Source: Alopecurus myosuroides (taxonomy: Eukaryota; Streptophyta; Magnoliopsida; Poales; Poaceae). Taken from it: DNA of 64,000 nucleotides. Shown piece by piece: positions 43,268 to 55,500 of this stretch. The notes beneath the pieces are model-generated. The model was not told the origin of the DNA. It made no database searches and saw only the letters and a list, made by a program, of their open reading frames with translations. A program made the translations under genes and the position numbers. The stretch is taken from positions 274,009,349-274,073,348 of the forward strand of contig CM054062.1 in the NCBI GenBank assembly GCA_028641055.1, in the 5' to 3' direction. How positions within the stretch are numbered: position 1 is the first letter of the stretch; each line of letters begins with the position of its first letter.

Positions 43268-43276
43268 GATAAATAC
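43268..43276 (+). promoter_or_regulatory. TATA-like box of the antisense gene in B
   Basis: GATAAATAC lies about 188 bp upstream of the ATG at 43456, in a CpG-rich region. It corresponds in position to TATAAGTA in A. Confidence 0.5.
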
Positions 43277-43455
43277 CCCCGCGGTAACTCCTCCTTCTCT
43301 TTCCTGCTCGCATTCATCTCTTGCCCCTTCGCATTTCCGCCGCCGCAGAGCACTCTGCCGCCGCGCAACCTTGCCGTGCCGCTGCTCCGTGCGACGCCGT
43401 AAGGCTAGCAACTCCACCAAATCTCCGCAAAATTTCCACCAAATCGTCTCTTCCC

Positions 43456-46400
43456 ATGGCTCGCGACGATGACGCTCGCGCCGGATGGGAGGGATCCGAC
43501 GTCACGACGGAGGATTGCAGCTGGTTGGTCAATACCCGCCGTGTGCCTCCCGGCGTGCAGTGCCGGAAGCCGGACGGCAAAATCGTCCCCGCACCGCAGG
43601 AGGGCGAGTTCGTCGTCTTCCTCGCGCACTTCAAGCGGGGATTCGGCCTCCCGGCGTCGGACTTCTTCAGGGAGTTCATCAACCACTTCGGGTTGCAGCC
43701 GCACCACCTGCCTCCCAACGCCGTGGTGATGCTCGCATACCACGCCGTGGTCTGCGAGGCGTTCCTGGGTGTGCGCCCAACGGTGCATACCTGGGCACGC
43801 TACTTCTACTTCCGGAAGCAGAGCGTCCCCAAGCCTGGAAACACCGAGAGCTCCCGCGCCATGACGAAGACAGGGAGCGCGATGATGCTGCAGCGCACCG
43901 CCGGCAGCCACCCGCGCATCAAGGGGCTTGACACGGTACGTAAGTGGCAGCGCTCATTCCTTTACGTTAAGAATGTTCCTGCCGAAGAGGGAGCGCCAAT
44001 CGTGGACCGGATCAACCTCCCCAAGTGGACGAACACACCGCCAACCCAGCATAATTGGGGATACAAGCCAAAAAGCCATGACCAAATCCTTCAGATCGAG
44101 AAGCGCCTCGCCGAGCTGACGGAGTTGGGATTCAAACGCGATGATCCCATCGCGTGTTGGATCTCACGCCGGGTGCTCCCGCTTCAACGCTGCACCCACA
44201 AGATGTGCCACATGGGAGGCAGCAGGGACTGCACGAGGACCACTACGTTCGAGCTGAGTACAGCGGACGTAGCCATCTGGGCGCGCTCCATCATGAAGAC
44301 CGGCCTCACTGACACCTGGCAATACGGCTTTGTGCCGTATAGCCGTACTAAGCGCATCGAACAGTTTAGGCCTCTCTTTTCTGTCTCTGTACCTTGATAC
44401 CGAGTAGAGCACCTCAAATACCATGTAGGCCTTGAGTGCTTTGTGTTTGCACGCCATGTTGAGTAGCACACCCCGAGCATCTTAGTTGGCTTTATGTGCT
44501 TTGTGTTTGCACGCCCCGTCGAGTAGAGAACCTTAGTCTGATATGCTTTGTGTTTGCATGCTACTCTGAATAGGATTTTCTGGATTCATATGCTTTGTGT
44601 TTGCATCTTGTACCGGGTAGAGCCCCTCAACCTCGTACTCAACTGATTTGCACCACTTGCTTGTCTTTCCAGCCTATCGATCGCCAAGCTGTTGAAGATG
44701 AGGAGCTTTTTGAGGCCAACTGGAGCGGTGACCGAGAAGAGGACGATGAGACTGCTTATGATACCTAGGACACCCTCTGTATCCCTCACGCCGAACAGCC
44801 GGGTAAGCATCACGTTGATGCGTCCATTCGGGATTGGTCCGAGGACGAAGAAGAAGGTGACTGAGTTCGCCTCTCTAGTTGCGAGTAGCGCAATCCCCTT
44901 TCCTTTCCGCTTCTCAACCCCTTTTTCTCCTCTACCCTGCAGATGACCCCGAGGCGGACGAGGAAGACGAGGATGCCCTCGATGTCGATCCTATCTCTGT
45001 AGCTGCTCCTACTACTCGGAAGAGGACGGGTAGCGGTGCCCAAGAGCCTCCCGCCAAGAAAACCAAGAAGGCCGAGAAGAAGAAGAAGGTTGCCGTCGCC
45101 AAAAGGCAACTCCCCACCCGCAAGGGGTAAGTAACTTCCTTCTTCATTATACTCTGCTGCTGCTTCTCGGTGTTCTCTTCCCCCTCTCTTTTTCTGAACT
45201 CTCTTTATCCTTCAGTGATCCTTTGAATGCCGATGCTGCTGCGGCTCCCGCCACCTCCAAGAAAAGATCAGCCATTGACCTCGAGGCTCTCATTGATCTT
45301 TCCACGGACGAGGATGAGCCAGCAGCACGGGATGGAGCACGTGCGCCCTCTCCCGTGAAGGAAGAAGAAGAAGGCACCAACGCCAGGGACATGGGCGCTG
45401 GTGACCAAGACATGGACCAGGAGCAGCAGGCCCGCGCAGAACAGAGCGCGCAGGACGCTGCTCACGATCAAGAAGCTGAGCACCAAGATCATGCCGCCCT
45501 TGAGCGGCAGGACGAGAACCTGGAGCAGCCGGACACTGAAGCTGCTATCCAAGATGACCCCGCGGCCCAGCCGCGGGTAGAAATACCAGAAGATGTACCA
45601 GAAGATCCCGCTGCCGAGCAGCGGGTTGAGACGACTGCGGTGGAGCAAGACCTGCAGGGCCAAGCGCAGCCGGATGCTGCGCCGGGTAGCCGGCCCCCTG
45701 TGCCGCCTACCCAGCGGGCTACTTCTCCTACTGCACCAAGCCCTCCACGACAAGCGAAGAAGACCAAGACTGCACCAAGCCCTCCAGCCAAACAGAGCAC
45801 ACAGAAGACCGCGTCGAGCCCTCCTCCCAAGCAAGGTGCCAAGAAGACTGCTTCTCAGACAGACTTCCCAGTTCGCAGGAATCCACCGTGCAACGCTATG
45901 CAGGATGCTGCTATGATGCCGCCGCCGAAATCAACCGGGAAGGTTGTTGCACAGAGCGCGCAGCTTACGACTGGCGCTTCTGGCAGTTCCGATGGCGCCG
46001 GCGAGGGATCGAGCGCTCAAGAGCAGCCCTGTTACTTGCCCTACATGGTGCAGATGGCCAAGCAGCACGGCATCAAATTGAACAAGACCGAGCAACGGAT
46101 CGCCCTTACGAAGGGCGCCCAGGCCAAGGCGGTAGATTCGAAGCTGCCGGATAAGAAGAAGGCCCTTTCTATCTACTCCCGCGAGGTCCAGGAGACTGAG
46201 GTGCATTCCGAGGGGCTCGAGCAGATGATTGACCGAGTAGGCTTCATCGACCAGGTGTGGCCTAGCGACGTCCATGGCAACAAGACTTGGGACGGCATGA
46301 CCTGGGCCCACTGGACCACTGGCGCATTGATTGGAACAAAGCTGACATGGGCTACACTCCCATGACCATCTCCTCCACTACAAGCACACTGGCCGCGAAG

Positions 46401-48379
46401 CTATACGTTCACCGCAAAGCCGCCGACGACATCGAGCAAACATATGCTGTAAGTTTCATTTGCTTGTTCCAAGTCGTTGCTTGTTTCGAGTTGCAACTTT
46501 TCTTCTCTTCTATCCTTCTTTTTCTCCTTATCCATTACCCAGTCCCGGAGATTCGGGCCGAGTAGACGAGTACTCAACCGAGTTGCCGTCTTCTCTGGCC
46601 AAATCTTCAAAAAACTATCTAACTCCTTTTCTTTCTTTTTCACAGAATAGCCTCATGAAGAGGACAAATCTGTTCCGGCGGCTGCTCTGGAACCATAGCA
46701 TCGCAAGGAGGCGCATTGAGGCCCTGGAGAAGGAGCAAAAGACTGACGCTGAGACGAGGCAGTCGGCAGTGGATCGTGCCCTTCAACTCTCTGCACTGGA
46801 AGGTAAGCCTTTAGCTATTCGGTTAGTGCGTTTTGTGTTTACGCTCGGATTTGCTCTTTGCTCTAACTCTATTTACTCTGCAGACAAACTCAAAGAGCTG
46901 CAGGAGCAGCACCTGCACTGCCACGTCTTCACTGCCTCCGCCGAGAGCAAAATCAAGGAGCTGGAAGGTGAGTTGCCGTATTCTCGCTTGTTTTACTCCT
47001 TTTTCTTGGTTATTCTGCTCACCGTGCTGTTTCTCTCCGCAGAAGAGTGCAAGAAGTTCCGTGAGGAGCATCTTGACTGCCTGAAGCCCGCAGAGGTGAA
47101 GCAGCAGCTGGAGAGCGAAGCAACAGAGCTAAAGGACAAGCACGATACCGAGTTGGAACAGCTGCAAGTCCAATTGAGGGCTGCCCTCCAGGATGCTATA
47201 GATCAAGCCGCCGAGAAGGACAACATCAAGGCAGCAGCCAAGGCCAAGGAGAGGGCCCTCGAGTTGGAAAACGAGGTGCTAAAGAAGAGCAACGTGGACC
47301 TTATGCTCTAGCTGGCCAACTTTCGGAAAGTTGAAGAGAAGCATGTTGCGGATGAGGAGGCTTGGAGGAGTAAGCTGGAAGCGCTACTCTGCGAACTTAA
47401 CAGTAAGTTCACGCTTCTCTGCACCTGCCTGTTCCCTTCTCTTTCTGTTTGGCTTGATCTGCATCTCTTTCCTGCCTCCGTTTCTAATCCTTTCTGATAG
47501 CATTTTCAGAAATCTTCCCTGATCTCTGCGCGACTTGCGCACCTGCCCTGGCCAAGGCGCAAAAGATTCGAGCTGAGAAAGGACTGCCCACGGACACCAA
47601 GTCTTCAATTGAGGACAATCTCATGAGCATGCAGTCACAGCTCCAACATCTTAGGGGCTTGGGCACCGACTTGGTGTCCACAGCCTTCAAGCTTCATGCT
47701 CTGTTCTGGCCTCAAGACTCTGCGCCAGCGACCATCCGCGCGCTCGCCGAGAAGCTCAATGGTGTCAAGGCCGAGTTGAAGCAATGGCGTGCGTCCGCAG
47801 CTCGGGCAGGCGCCGATATGCTAGTCCTCTTCATCTGCAGCTCGTACGAGAACCTGAATCTCGATACCATCCTTGAGGTGCGCTAGAACTCAAAGTGGCA
47901 GAACGATCCCGACTGCGTGGCTCGCCGTAAGGCAGTTGCGCACGAGATCGCCTCCTACGCGGACACTGCTATCTTCGTCGACGGTCCCACCGAGCCTGAC
48001 ACCGAGGTGGAAGGCGAGGATGAAGATGAAGATGAAGACGAGGACGAGGACACCGAGTCGGATGACTTGAGTTGCTTTGAAAACACTGGTGCCAAGGATG
48101 GATCCGGGAAGGGGAAGGGCAAGGCTGTTGCGGATAGCGACGAGGGGCCAAGACGCCAACCTCACCACCGAGATGGTGACCCAGCAACCTGCCCCCGAGT
48201 TGGGCTCTTCGTCTGGCGCGGCACTCGATGATGCGGCGCTACCCCGCACTCAATCCGCTGCCTCCACCTCAGCTACCGATCCCATCTCGGTGGCCACTGC
48301 CACCTCTGAGCAAGCCACCGCCAACACCGAAGCTGATGCTGCCAATGCCAACCTGGACAACACGGCTACCTCCAACTAG
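43456..48379 (+). pseudogene. Antisense extra gene of element B, multi-exon, broken
   Basis: Approximate exons: 43456-44360, 44673-44857, 44942-45127, 45216-46449, 46646-46801, 46884-46967, 47042-47402 and 47505-48379, with GT-AG junctions except the first donor, which is unclear. Exon 1 has the same LPPNAV (residues 85-90) and LGVRP signatures as the antisense gene of A. Later parts have KKTKKAEKKKK (probable nuclear signal), long acidic and Pro/Ala/Gln-rich linkers, coiled coil in exons 5-7, and a C-terminal segment with LHALFWPQDS. Lesions are TAG at 44766-44768, a frameshift near 46310, TAG at 47309-47311, TAG at 47884-47886 and a frameshift near 48150. It converges on pol. Function is unknown. 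Confidence 0.7.
44436..44606 (+). repeat. Tandem repeats in intron 1 of the B antisense gene
   Basis: GTGCTTTGTGTTTGCACGCC at 44436 and 44496 and the variant ATGCTTTGTGTTTGCAT at 44542 and 44590, separated by GAGTAG-containing spacers. This makes four copies at 46-60 bp intervals. Confidence 0.75.
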
Positions 48380-49045
48380 TGATCTCCTGCAAACACTTAT
48401 GCTCCAGAACTTTTTATCAAATCCCCGGGATGCCGGGTGCATATGTATCAAACAATTATCCTTTCCGTTGCTACTCAATTTTTATTCCAGTTTGATGTTT
48501 TATACTTAGTATTTGAGCAATTCTGGCTCGATGCCGGGTTGCGTTATCATGCAATTCCCCGAGTTGCATTTTTCATCCACTCTTCCTTTTTATCTCAGCT
48601 CTTACCTGCAACTTGTTGCTTTTTTTGTAGTCGATTCACAAGAGTTCAAAGTAGGAGCTTCAAATACTTAGCCACTTAGAAACATTCATAGTAACGCTGC
48701 CCACCATTTAGCCGAAAAAGTTAACAGAAAAGCAGTAAAGAACACTCTACTCGGTTGCCACACACTTCCTTTCCTTTGCAATTTTTCATGTGTTCATTGA
48801 CTCTTTGGCTTGTTCTCTGGCTTGCCATGAAGCCGGGTTGCGGACAGCAGCAGAGTCGCAGAGTGTCCGGTGAGTTTGAACACACTACTTTGTATGCTTT
48901 TGAAATTCTAAGTGTTTCAACCTAATAGACAAAGTAAAGCATAGTAAACACAGGGAACAGTTTGGACGAGGGCAGTCCCCGAGTTCAATTTCAGATTGCA
49001 GAGTAGATGTTTAACTCGGATAAGAGAGCACATACACATTTTTGC
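48380..49045. other. Tail-to-tail spacer between antisense gene and pol (B)
   Basis: AT-rich, 0.67 kb, with no ORF beyond short random ones. It would hold the 3' ends of both converging transcripts. A PPT-core copy (GCAGTCCCCGAG) lies at about 48978. Confidence 0.55.
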
Positions 49046-50368
49046 TCACGAATGAAAGCGACGGAGTAGAGCTACATTCCAGGGGCGCTTAGATTCCTCT
49101 CCAGCTTTATCCGGCCTGTTCTTCTGGGATGGCTGTGCGTCAACAAGGTAATAGGCATCATTGTGTAGAGCCTTGCTCACAATGAATGGCGCTTCCCATG
49201 GAGGAGATAGCTTGTGCATCCCGGCTGTGCGCTGTACGAGCCTAAGCACCATGTCTCCTTCTCGGAAAACCCTTGGGTTCACTTTCCGGCTATGATAACG
49301 CCTCAAGTTTTGCTGGTAAACAGCTGATCGTGACAGAGTAAGCTCTCTTGCTTCTTCTAGCAGGTCAACGTCATCTTCTCGAGCTTCTCTCGCCTCCGCC
49401 TCAGTGTAGAGGGTTACTCGGGGGGAGTCATTCTCTAGGTCGATTGGCAACACGGCCTCAGCCCCATAAACCAAGAAGAATGGTGTGTAGCCGGTTGACC
49501 GGTTAGGGGTAGTCCTTAGACTCCACAACACCGCTGGAAACTCGTCTAACCAACACCCCGGTGTTTTCAGCAGCGGCTCAATCAGCCTTGACTTTATGCC
49601 TGCAAGCACCATGCCATTTGCTCTTTCCACCTGCCCATTGGAGGCGGGATGCGCGACAGACACGACATCTAGTCGGATGTTCTTATCTCTGCAGAATCTC
49701 ACCATGGCACCCTCAGCAAAATTCGTGCCGTTATCCGTGATGATGCTGTGCGGGTAGCCGTATCTCAGGATCACATCCTTCAGGAAACTCACAGCATTGG
49801 CTCCATCACATTTCCGAATAGGCTTCACTTCAATCCACTTGGTGAACTTATCAACCATGACCAAGATGTGAGTCATGTTGCCTCTAGCCGGCTTGAAGGG
49901 GCCAACCATATCCAGACACCAAACAACAAATGGCCAAGTAGTTGGAATGGTTTTCAACTCGGAAGCAGGCATGTGGATCTTACTTGCGAATCTCTGGCAG
50001 TCGTTGCACTTCCTCACAATATCTTCAGCTTGCTTCAAAGCAGTGAGCCAGAAGAAGCCATGCCGAAAAGCCTTCTTGACTAGAGCTCGAGAAGAGGCGT
50101 GATGCCCGCATTCTCCTTGATGTATCTCCACCAGAATTTCTTCTCCTTCTTCCGGTTCCACACAGCGTTGCAACACGCCAGTGGGGCTTCTTTTATGCAG
50201 CACTTCTCTGAAGATGGTGTAGCCCTTGGATCTTCTCTGAATTTGCCTTGCGGTAACCTCATCATCTGGCAGGGTACCGTCCTTTAGAAAGGATAATATG
50301 GGCATAGCCCAACTCGGTGTTTCCCGTGCGGGGAACACTGGTTCATCCACTTCCATCGGAACAGCCAC
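49046..50368 (-). pseudogene. Element B integrase
   Basis: A 440-codon frame in the same phase as the rest of gag-pol. The zinc motif is HQGECGHH..CNDC (H83, H89, C121, C124). The catalytic residues are D153 (CLDMVGP), D212 (ITDNGTNF) and E248 (NGQVERANG). The C-terminal region VFREGDMVLRLVQ..WEAPFIV is the usual gypsy module. All key residues are present, but the TAA at 50429-50431 cuts it off from the upstream polyprotein. Confidence 0.9.
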
Positions 50369-50428
50369 CGCTGCGTCTTTTTCTGAGTTGGGGTTGATTC
50401 TCTGCAGCCCCGAACGGTTTGCAAGGAC

Positions 50429-51061
50429 TTACTCAATGAACGCGACAGTCCCCGAGTTGAGAGGGGCAGTCCCCGAGTAAGGAGGGGCAGTCCCCGGGTT
50501 GCAGGCGCCAGTCCCCGGAATGGAGACTGCCGTCCCTGGGTTCTCTTTTACACCTTCCCAGTCAATCTCCATTGGAACTGCTTCTTCACCAGGCAGAGAA
50601 GGAATGAAAATGGACTCCGAGTTGGGGGATGGCTTGATGGATTGCTTTCTCAAATGCTCCAAGGCAATCCCAGCCGGGATGTACTGCCGAGAAGACCCCA
50701 ACTTGGACAGTTCATCCGCTGCTTCATTTTCTGCTCGGTGGATGTGTTGGAACTCGCAACCTTCAAAGAATCCCGTCATGGTTTGGACCAGGAAGCGGTA
50801 TGACGCCATGTTGGCATCCAAAGCATCCCAAGTACCAGAAACTTGCTGCACAACCAGATCCGAGTCGCCATAGCATATGATGCGCTGCACACCAACTTCC
50901 TTTGCTACCTTCAAGCCATGCACCACGGCCTCATATTCTGCAACATTGTTGGACGCCTTGAAGTGGATTTGCAGCACATATTTGAGTTGATCTCGCTTGG
51001 GTGACGTAAGCACCACGCCAGCGCCAAGGCCTTCCTTCATTTTGGAGCCATCAAAGTGCAT
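50429..51061 (-). pseudogene. Element B second RNase H and repeat-containing linker
   Basis: A 210-codon segment with MHFDGSKMKEG, NVAEYEAVVHG and YGDSDLVVQQ, the Asp/Glu/Asp pattern of the complete RNase H acquired by Tat elements. It is bounded by TAG at 51068-51070 and TAA at 50429-50431. Its C-terminal linker contains 7-residue repeats around PGTA, encoded by the 21-bp repeats at 50446-50540. Confidence 0.85.
50446..50540. repeat. 21-bp tandem repeat carrying the PPT core, inside pol of B
   Basis: CAGTCCCCGAG or close variants start at 50446, 50467, 50488 and 50509, with a fifth, weaker copy near 50529. The period of 21 bp is exactly seven codons. On the element's strand each reads CTCGGGGACTG, nearly the core of B's own PPT. 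Confidence 0.8.
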
Positions 51062-51136
51062 CTTCCACTAGTTGGATACCGGAGTAGGAGGCTCATACTG
51101 CACCTCAGCCCAATCCACAAGAAATTCCGCCAGGAT

Positions 51137-52591
51137 CTAAGACTTGATGGCTTCTCTTCTCGCATACGCAGGAGCGTACGCGGCCAGCTCGATTGCCCAC
51201 TTGGCTACTCTGCCACTTTCTTCCTTGTTGCCCATGATATTCGAGATGGGAGCTGAACTCACCACGGTGATGGGATGTTCTTGGAAATAGTGCTTCAGCT
51301 TCTTGGCGCCTAGGTACACGCCGTAAGTCATCTTCTGGTAGTGCGGGTAGTTCTGTTTGGAGCTGGACAGAACCTCACTGAGATAATACACTGGCCGCTG
51401 CACACTTTTTCCTTCCTCTTCTCGTTCCACCACAATCACCACGCTGACTACCCGGTTGGTAGCGGCAATATATAGCAGCATTGGCTCCTTGGGTAGCGGA
51501 CTAGCCAAGATGGGAGCGCTACCCAGCATTGCCTTCAGCTCTTTGAATGCCACATCAGCTTGCGGTGTCCAGACGAACTTGTCGCTTTTCTTCATTAATT
51601 GATACAAAGACAGGGCCTTCTCGCCCATTCTGCCCAAGAAACAACTCAGAGATGCCAAGCAACTAGTGAATTTTTGCACATCCTTCAGGGATCTCGGCAA
51701 AGACATGCTCTCAATAGCTTTTATCTTTGAAGGATTGGCCTCAATGCCCCGACTGGATACCAAGAAGCCGAGTAGCTTGCCAGCCGGGACGCCAAAGGTG
51801 CATTTACTCGGGTTCAGCTTCATCTTATACTTGCGTAAATTGGCAAAAGTTTCCTCGAGGTCGCTAAGCAGAGTATGTGTTTTATTCGTTTTGATGACAA
51901 TGTCATCTACGTACACCTGTACATTTTTGCCGAGTTGATCATGCAAGCATTTCTGCATGCATCTCTGATAAGTAGCACCCACATTCCGCAACCCAAAGCA
52001 CATGACACGATAGCAATAAGCCCCGTACGGGGTAATGAAAGCAGTCTTTATTTGATCAGCAGGGTTGAGAGCTATCTGATGAAAACCAGAGTAGGCATCT
52101 ATGAAAGACAAAAGCTCACAACCGGCAGTGGAATCGATCACCTGATCGATGCGGGGTAGCGGAAAGGGATCCTTGGGGCAGGCCTTGTTCAAGTCAGTGT
52201 AGTCGACGCACATGCGCCATGCGGTAGCGGCCTTGGGGTCCTCCTTCTTCTTCTCAACCATGACCGGGTTGGCTAGCCAATCCGGATGCAACACCTCCAT
52301 GATGAAATTTCTTATCAGCAGCTTGGTGATCTGATCACCGATGGCCTTCCTTCTCTCATCTCCGAAGCGGCGCATAGCCTGCTTCAATGGTTTGGCGTCA
52401 GGACGCACATGTAGCGAGTGCTCAACCAACTCCCTCGGGACACCTGGTATATCCTCATTGGACCAGGCGAACACGTCCCGATTCTCACGGAGGAAGTGGA
52501 TGAGCTCGCTTTCCTATTTCTCCCCCAACCCTGAGCCAATGATGGCAACTCGGTCGGGGAACTCAGGGTCGACCTGGATCTTCTTCGTCTC
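51137..52591 (-). pseudogene. Element B reverse transcriptase and degenerate RNase H
   Basis: The open segment 51137-52474 covers FAWSNEDIPGVPREL, LANPVMVEKK, LPRIDQVIDSTAGCE, FGLRNVGATYQR and YVDD (residues 188-191 from the first Met). The connection/first RNase H follows with YIAATNRV in place of the catalytic Asp. Upstream, 52475-52591 is in frame but carries TAG at 52514-52516. TAG codons at 52592-52594 and 51137-51139 bound the segment. There is no indel. Confidence 0.88.
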
Positions 52592-55500
52592 CTAGGATGC
52601 CTGGAACGCCGTCCCGTGCTGGGAACTCGGCATGCCAGGCGCGCCACCTTGCGCGGACTGCGCCATAGCCACCACCTCGTACATATTCTTCTTCTCGGTA
52701 GCAATCACCATTGACTCCGCCAACTGAGAACCAGCAGAGGCACACTCCATAGACTTCTTGTAATCACCAGAGATGGTGATCACGCCATTGGGACAAGGGA
52801 TCTTCATCTTCAAATATGAAGCATGACTAGAGGCCATGAACTTGCTCAGAGCAGGACTGCCGAGTAGGGCGTGGTAAGGGCTCTGGTGATCAACTACCTC
52901 GAATTGTAGGCTCTCTGTGCGGCAGTTCTCCCTGGTGCCGAATAGAATGTCTATCCACACTCGGCCAATTGGAGAACAAGAAACTCCCGGCACAATGCCG
53001 TGGAAAGTGGTCTTGCTGGGTAGCAGCATGTTCTCGGCCATACCGAGCTTCTCAAGTGTGTCTCTGTACACAATTTTGATGCTGCTGCCGTTGTCGATCA
53101 GTACCTTGCTGAACCTCACGTTCTTCTCAAGATCCAAGAAGGTGGGATCCACCACCAAGGCGTAGCTACCCGGGTTGGGCATCACCTTAGGATGATCCGC
53201 TCTGGACCACGTGATCTCTTGGTTGCACCAGTGCATGTAGTGAGGAACAGCAGGGATCACAAAATTGACTTCCATGGCACGCCTGTGCTGAGACTGCTTC
53301 TCGACGGGCTCAGAGGTGAAGATCATGTAGCTCTCGTGATGCTCCTGGTACTGGTTGCGGCCTCCATCGCCATTGTTACCATTGTTGTTGTTACCTCTGT
53401 TGTTGTTGCCTCTGTTGTTATTGCGGTTGCGGTCGTTGTTGTTGTTGTTGTTGTTGTTGCGGTAGCCATCGTTGTTGAAGTAGCGGTTGGCTCCTAAAGC
53501 TACCTGGTTCATGTTCTCTCTTCTCGGGAATGCTGGAGGCCGTGCAGCGGGTGCGCGAGCAGGCTGCACAATGGCATTCCCAGCTGGCAGAGGAGGAGGA
53601 GGAGGCAGGCCCTCATTCTTGATCTCTTCCCACCAACTGCACTGCCGAGTAGTGTGGTTGGCGGGTCTAGCGGGATGCCGAGTATGGAAGCTGCATGGGC
53701 CATCCTTCATGTCCTTGAAGACAAAGTTCTGAGCAGGACCCGAGTTGCCGCTACCCTGCTGGGGAGCGTTGTACGGCTTCTTGCTGCCTTGGCCCTGATT
53801 CTGGTTCTGCCCGTACTGGGCTCCAGCAGTTTTTGGCCTCTGGCTACTCCCAGCTCCGGTAGCCACAGCATTCACCTCCTCAGGATCGTACCGGGTATCA
53901 ATCCGGTCACCTCTACGCTTGTTGCGGAACTCATTGCGCTTGTTGTTGTTGTAATTCCTTCTCGGCTCAGCAGCATCAAGAAGAGGCTGAGTTGGGTCAC
54001 CGAGTGCGTACTCATCCGCAATTCGGATGGTCTCAGCGAGAGTACTCGGCATCTCTCTCTGCAGTCTTTGCCACAACATGCTGCCATGCCTGCAGCCCTG
54101 CGCAAACCAAGTGATGGCCTGGGCCTCGTTCACACCTTCACATGTGTTCCTCATAGTACTCCACCGAGTAAGATACTCTCGGTCCGTCTCCTCTTCCCGC
54201 TGCCTGCAAGCGGATAGCTGTTGCGGCCTATTCGGCCTTCGGTAGGTGCTGGTGAAGTTGCTGACAAAGGCCTCCGCGAAGTCAAGCCAGCAGTTGATGC
54301 TGTGCTTGGGCAGGTTGTTGAGCCATGTTCTTGCTGGTCCTTCTAGCATCTGCGGGATGTACCGCACGGCCCATCTCCGGTTGCCGCCTGCAATGTGCAC
54401 GGCTGTGACATAGTCATTAAGCCAGTCTTCCGGCTTGGTGCTGCCGTCATAGCACTTGGTCCCCCTAGTGAGCTGGAACTGCTTCACAGATGGCTCTGTC
54501 ATGATGCGTGGGCCAAAGCATTCTGGGCCAGGCGGCCCCTTGCTCTCGAGTTGCGCGGATAGGCTAATCCGGTCCAGCTTGTGCCTGGCATCACTAGGCT
54601 CCAGCACACGCTCACCCACACGATCCAAGATATCATAGCCAGCCAACCCCATAGCCGAGTAGCCATCATCATATATGTCCACATGCACGACTGCAGGTTG
54701 CTCCACCGGGTTGGCGGCTGGCGCGATCGCGCGCGGCTGCGGTCTCTGCCGAGTAGGCTGAGCAACCTGATGCTGAGAAGGGCCTAGGCGATCCCCATTT
54801 CGCGCCTGGCTATGAGCTTTATGGGCTTGATAGCCTGCTCCTGCAGTGTTGTGTTTTTTACCGGACTGTCGCAGCACAGCGTGCTGTTTCGCGGCGACAG
54901 CTGGGTCGTACACCTGCATCTGCCTGTCTCTGCCAGAGTGCCCACTCCGGTCCCTCTCACGGCTGGGATGCGGTGATGAGGCCTGATCGTTAGATCTAGC
55001 CGCATGCGAATGCACCACCTGAGAAGCTCCAGCACCCGAATTGGCTTTCCGGAACTCCTCGTTCTGCCTAGCAGCCTCTAGCACTAGCTCATTGAGCCTC
55101 TCCTGCTGCCTAACGCGCGCGTCGCCAGCGAGATGCGGCAACTCAGCAGCTACAGCCTCAGCAGCTCTAAGGGTTTTGGCGGGGGTGTTGTATTTGGGTC
55201 TGGTGGTGGCGGTGTTTTGGCTAGCCGCTTGGCCAGCAGTTTCACCAACTGCTGCCATCTCGGTGCCTAGGTTGCGGCGCATAGCGCCTGCCTTGGCAGG
55301 CCTCCTCACTACAGGCGTAAAGCCGTGAGCTCTGTTGTACTCGTTCTGGTCCAGGTTAAGCTCGAGCCTAACCTTTTCCAGTTCTAGCTGCTCGGCGAGC
55401 AGCGCCTGGCGCTGCTGGTCGAGCTGCGCCCTCATGGTCATGAGCTCGACCTCGGTGGGAGGCGGCATGCCTACTCGCACGGCGGATGCCGGTATCGTCG

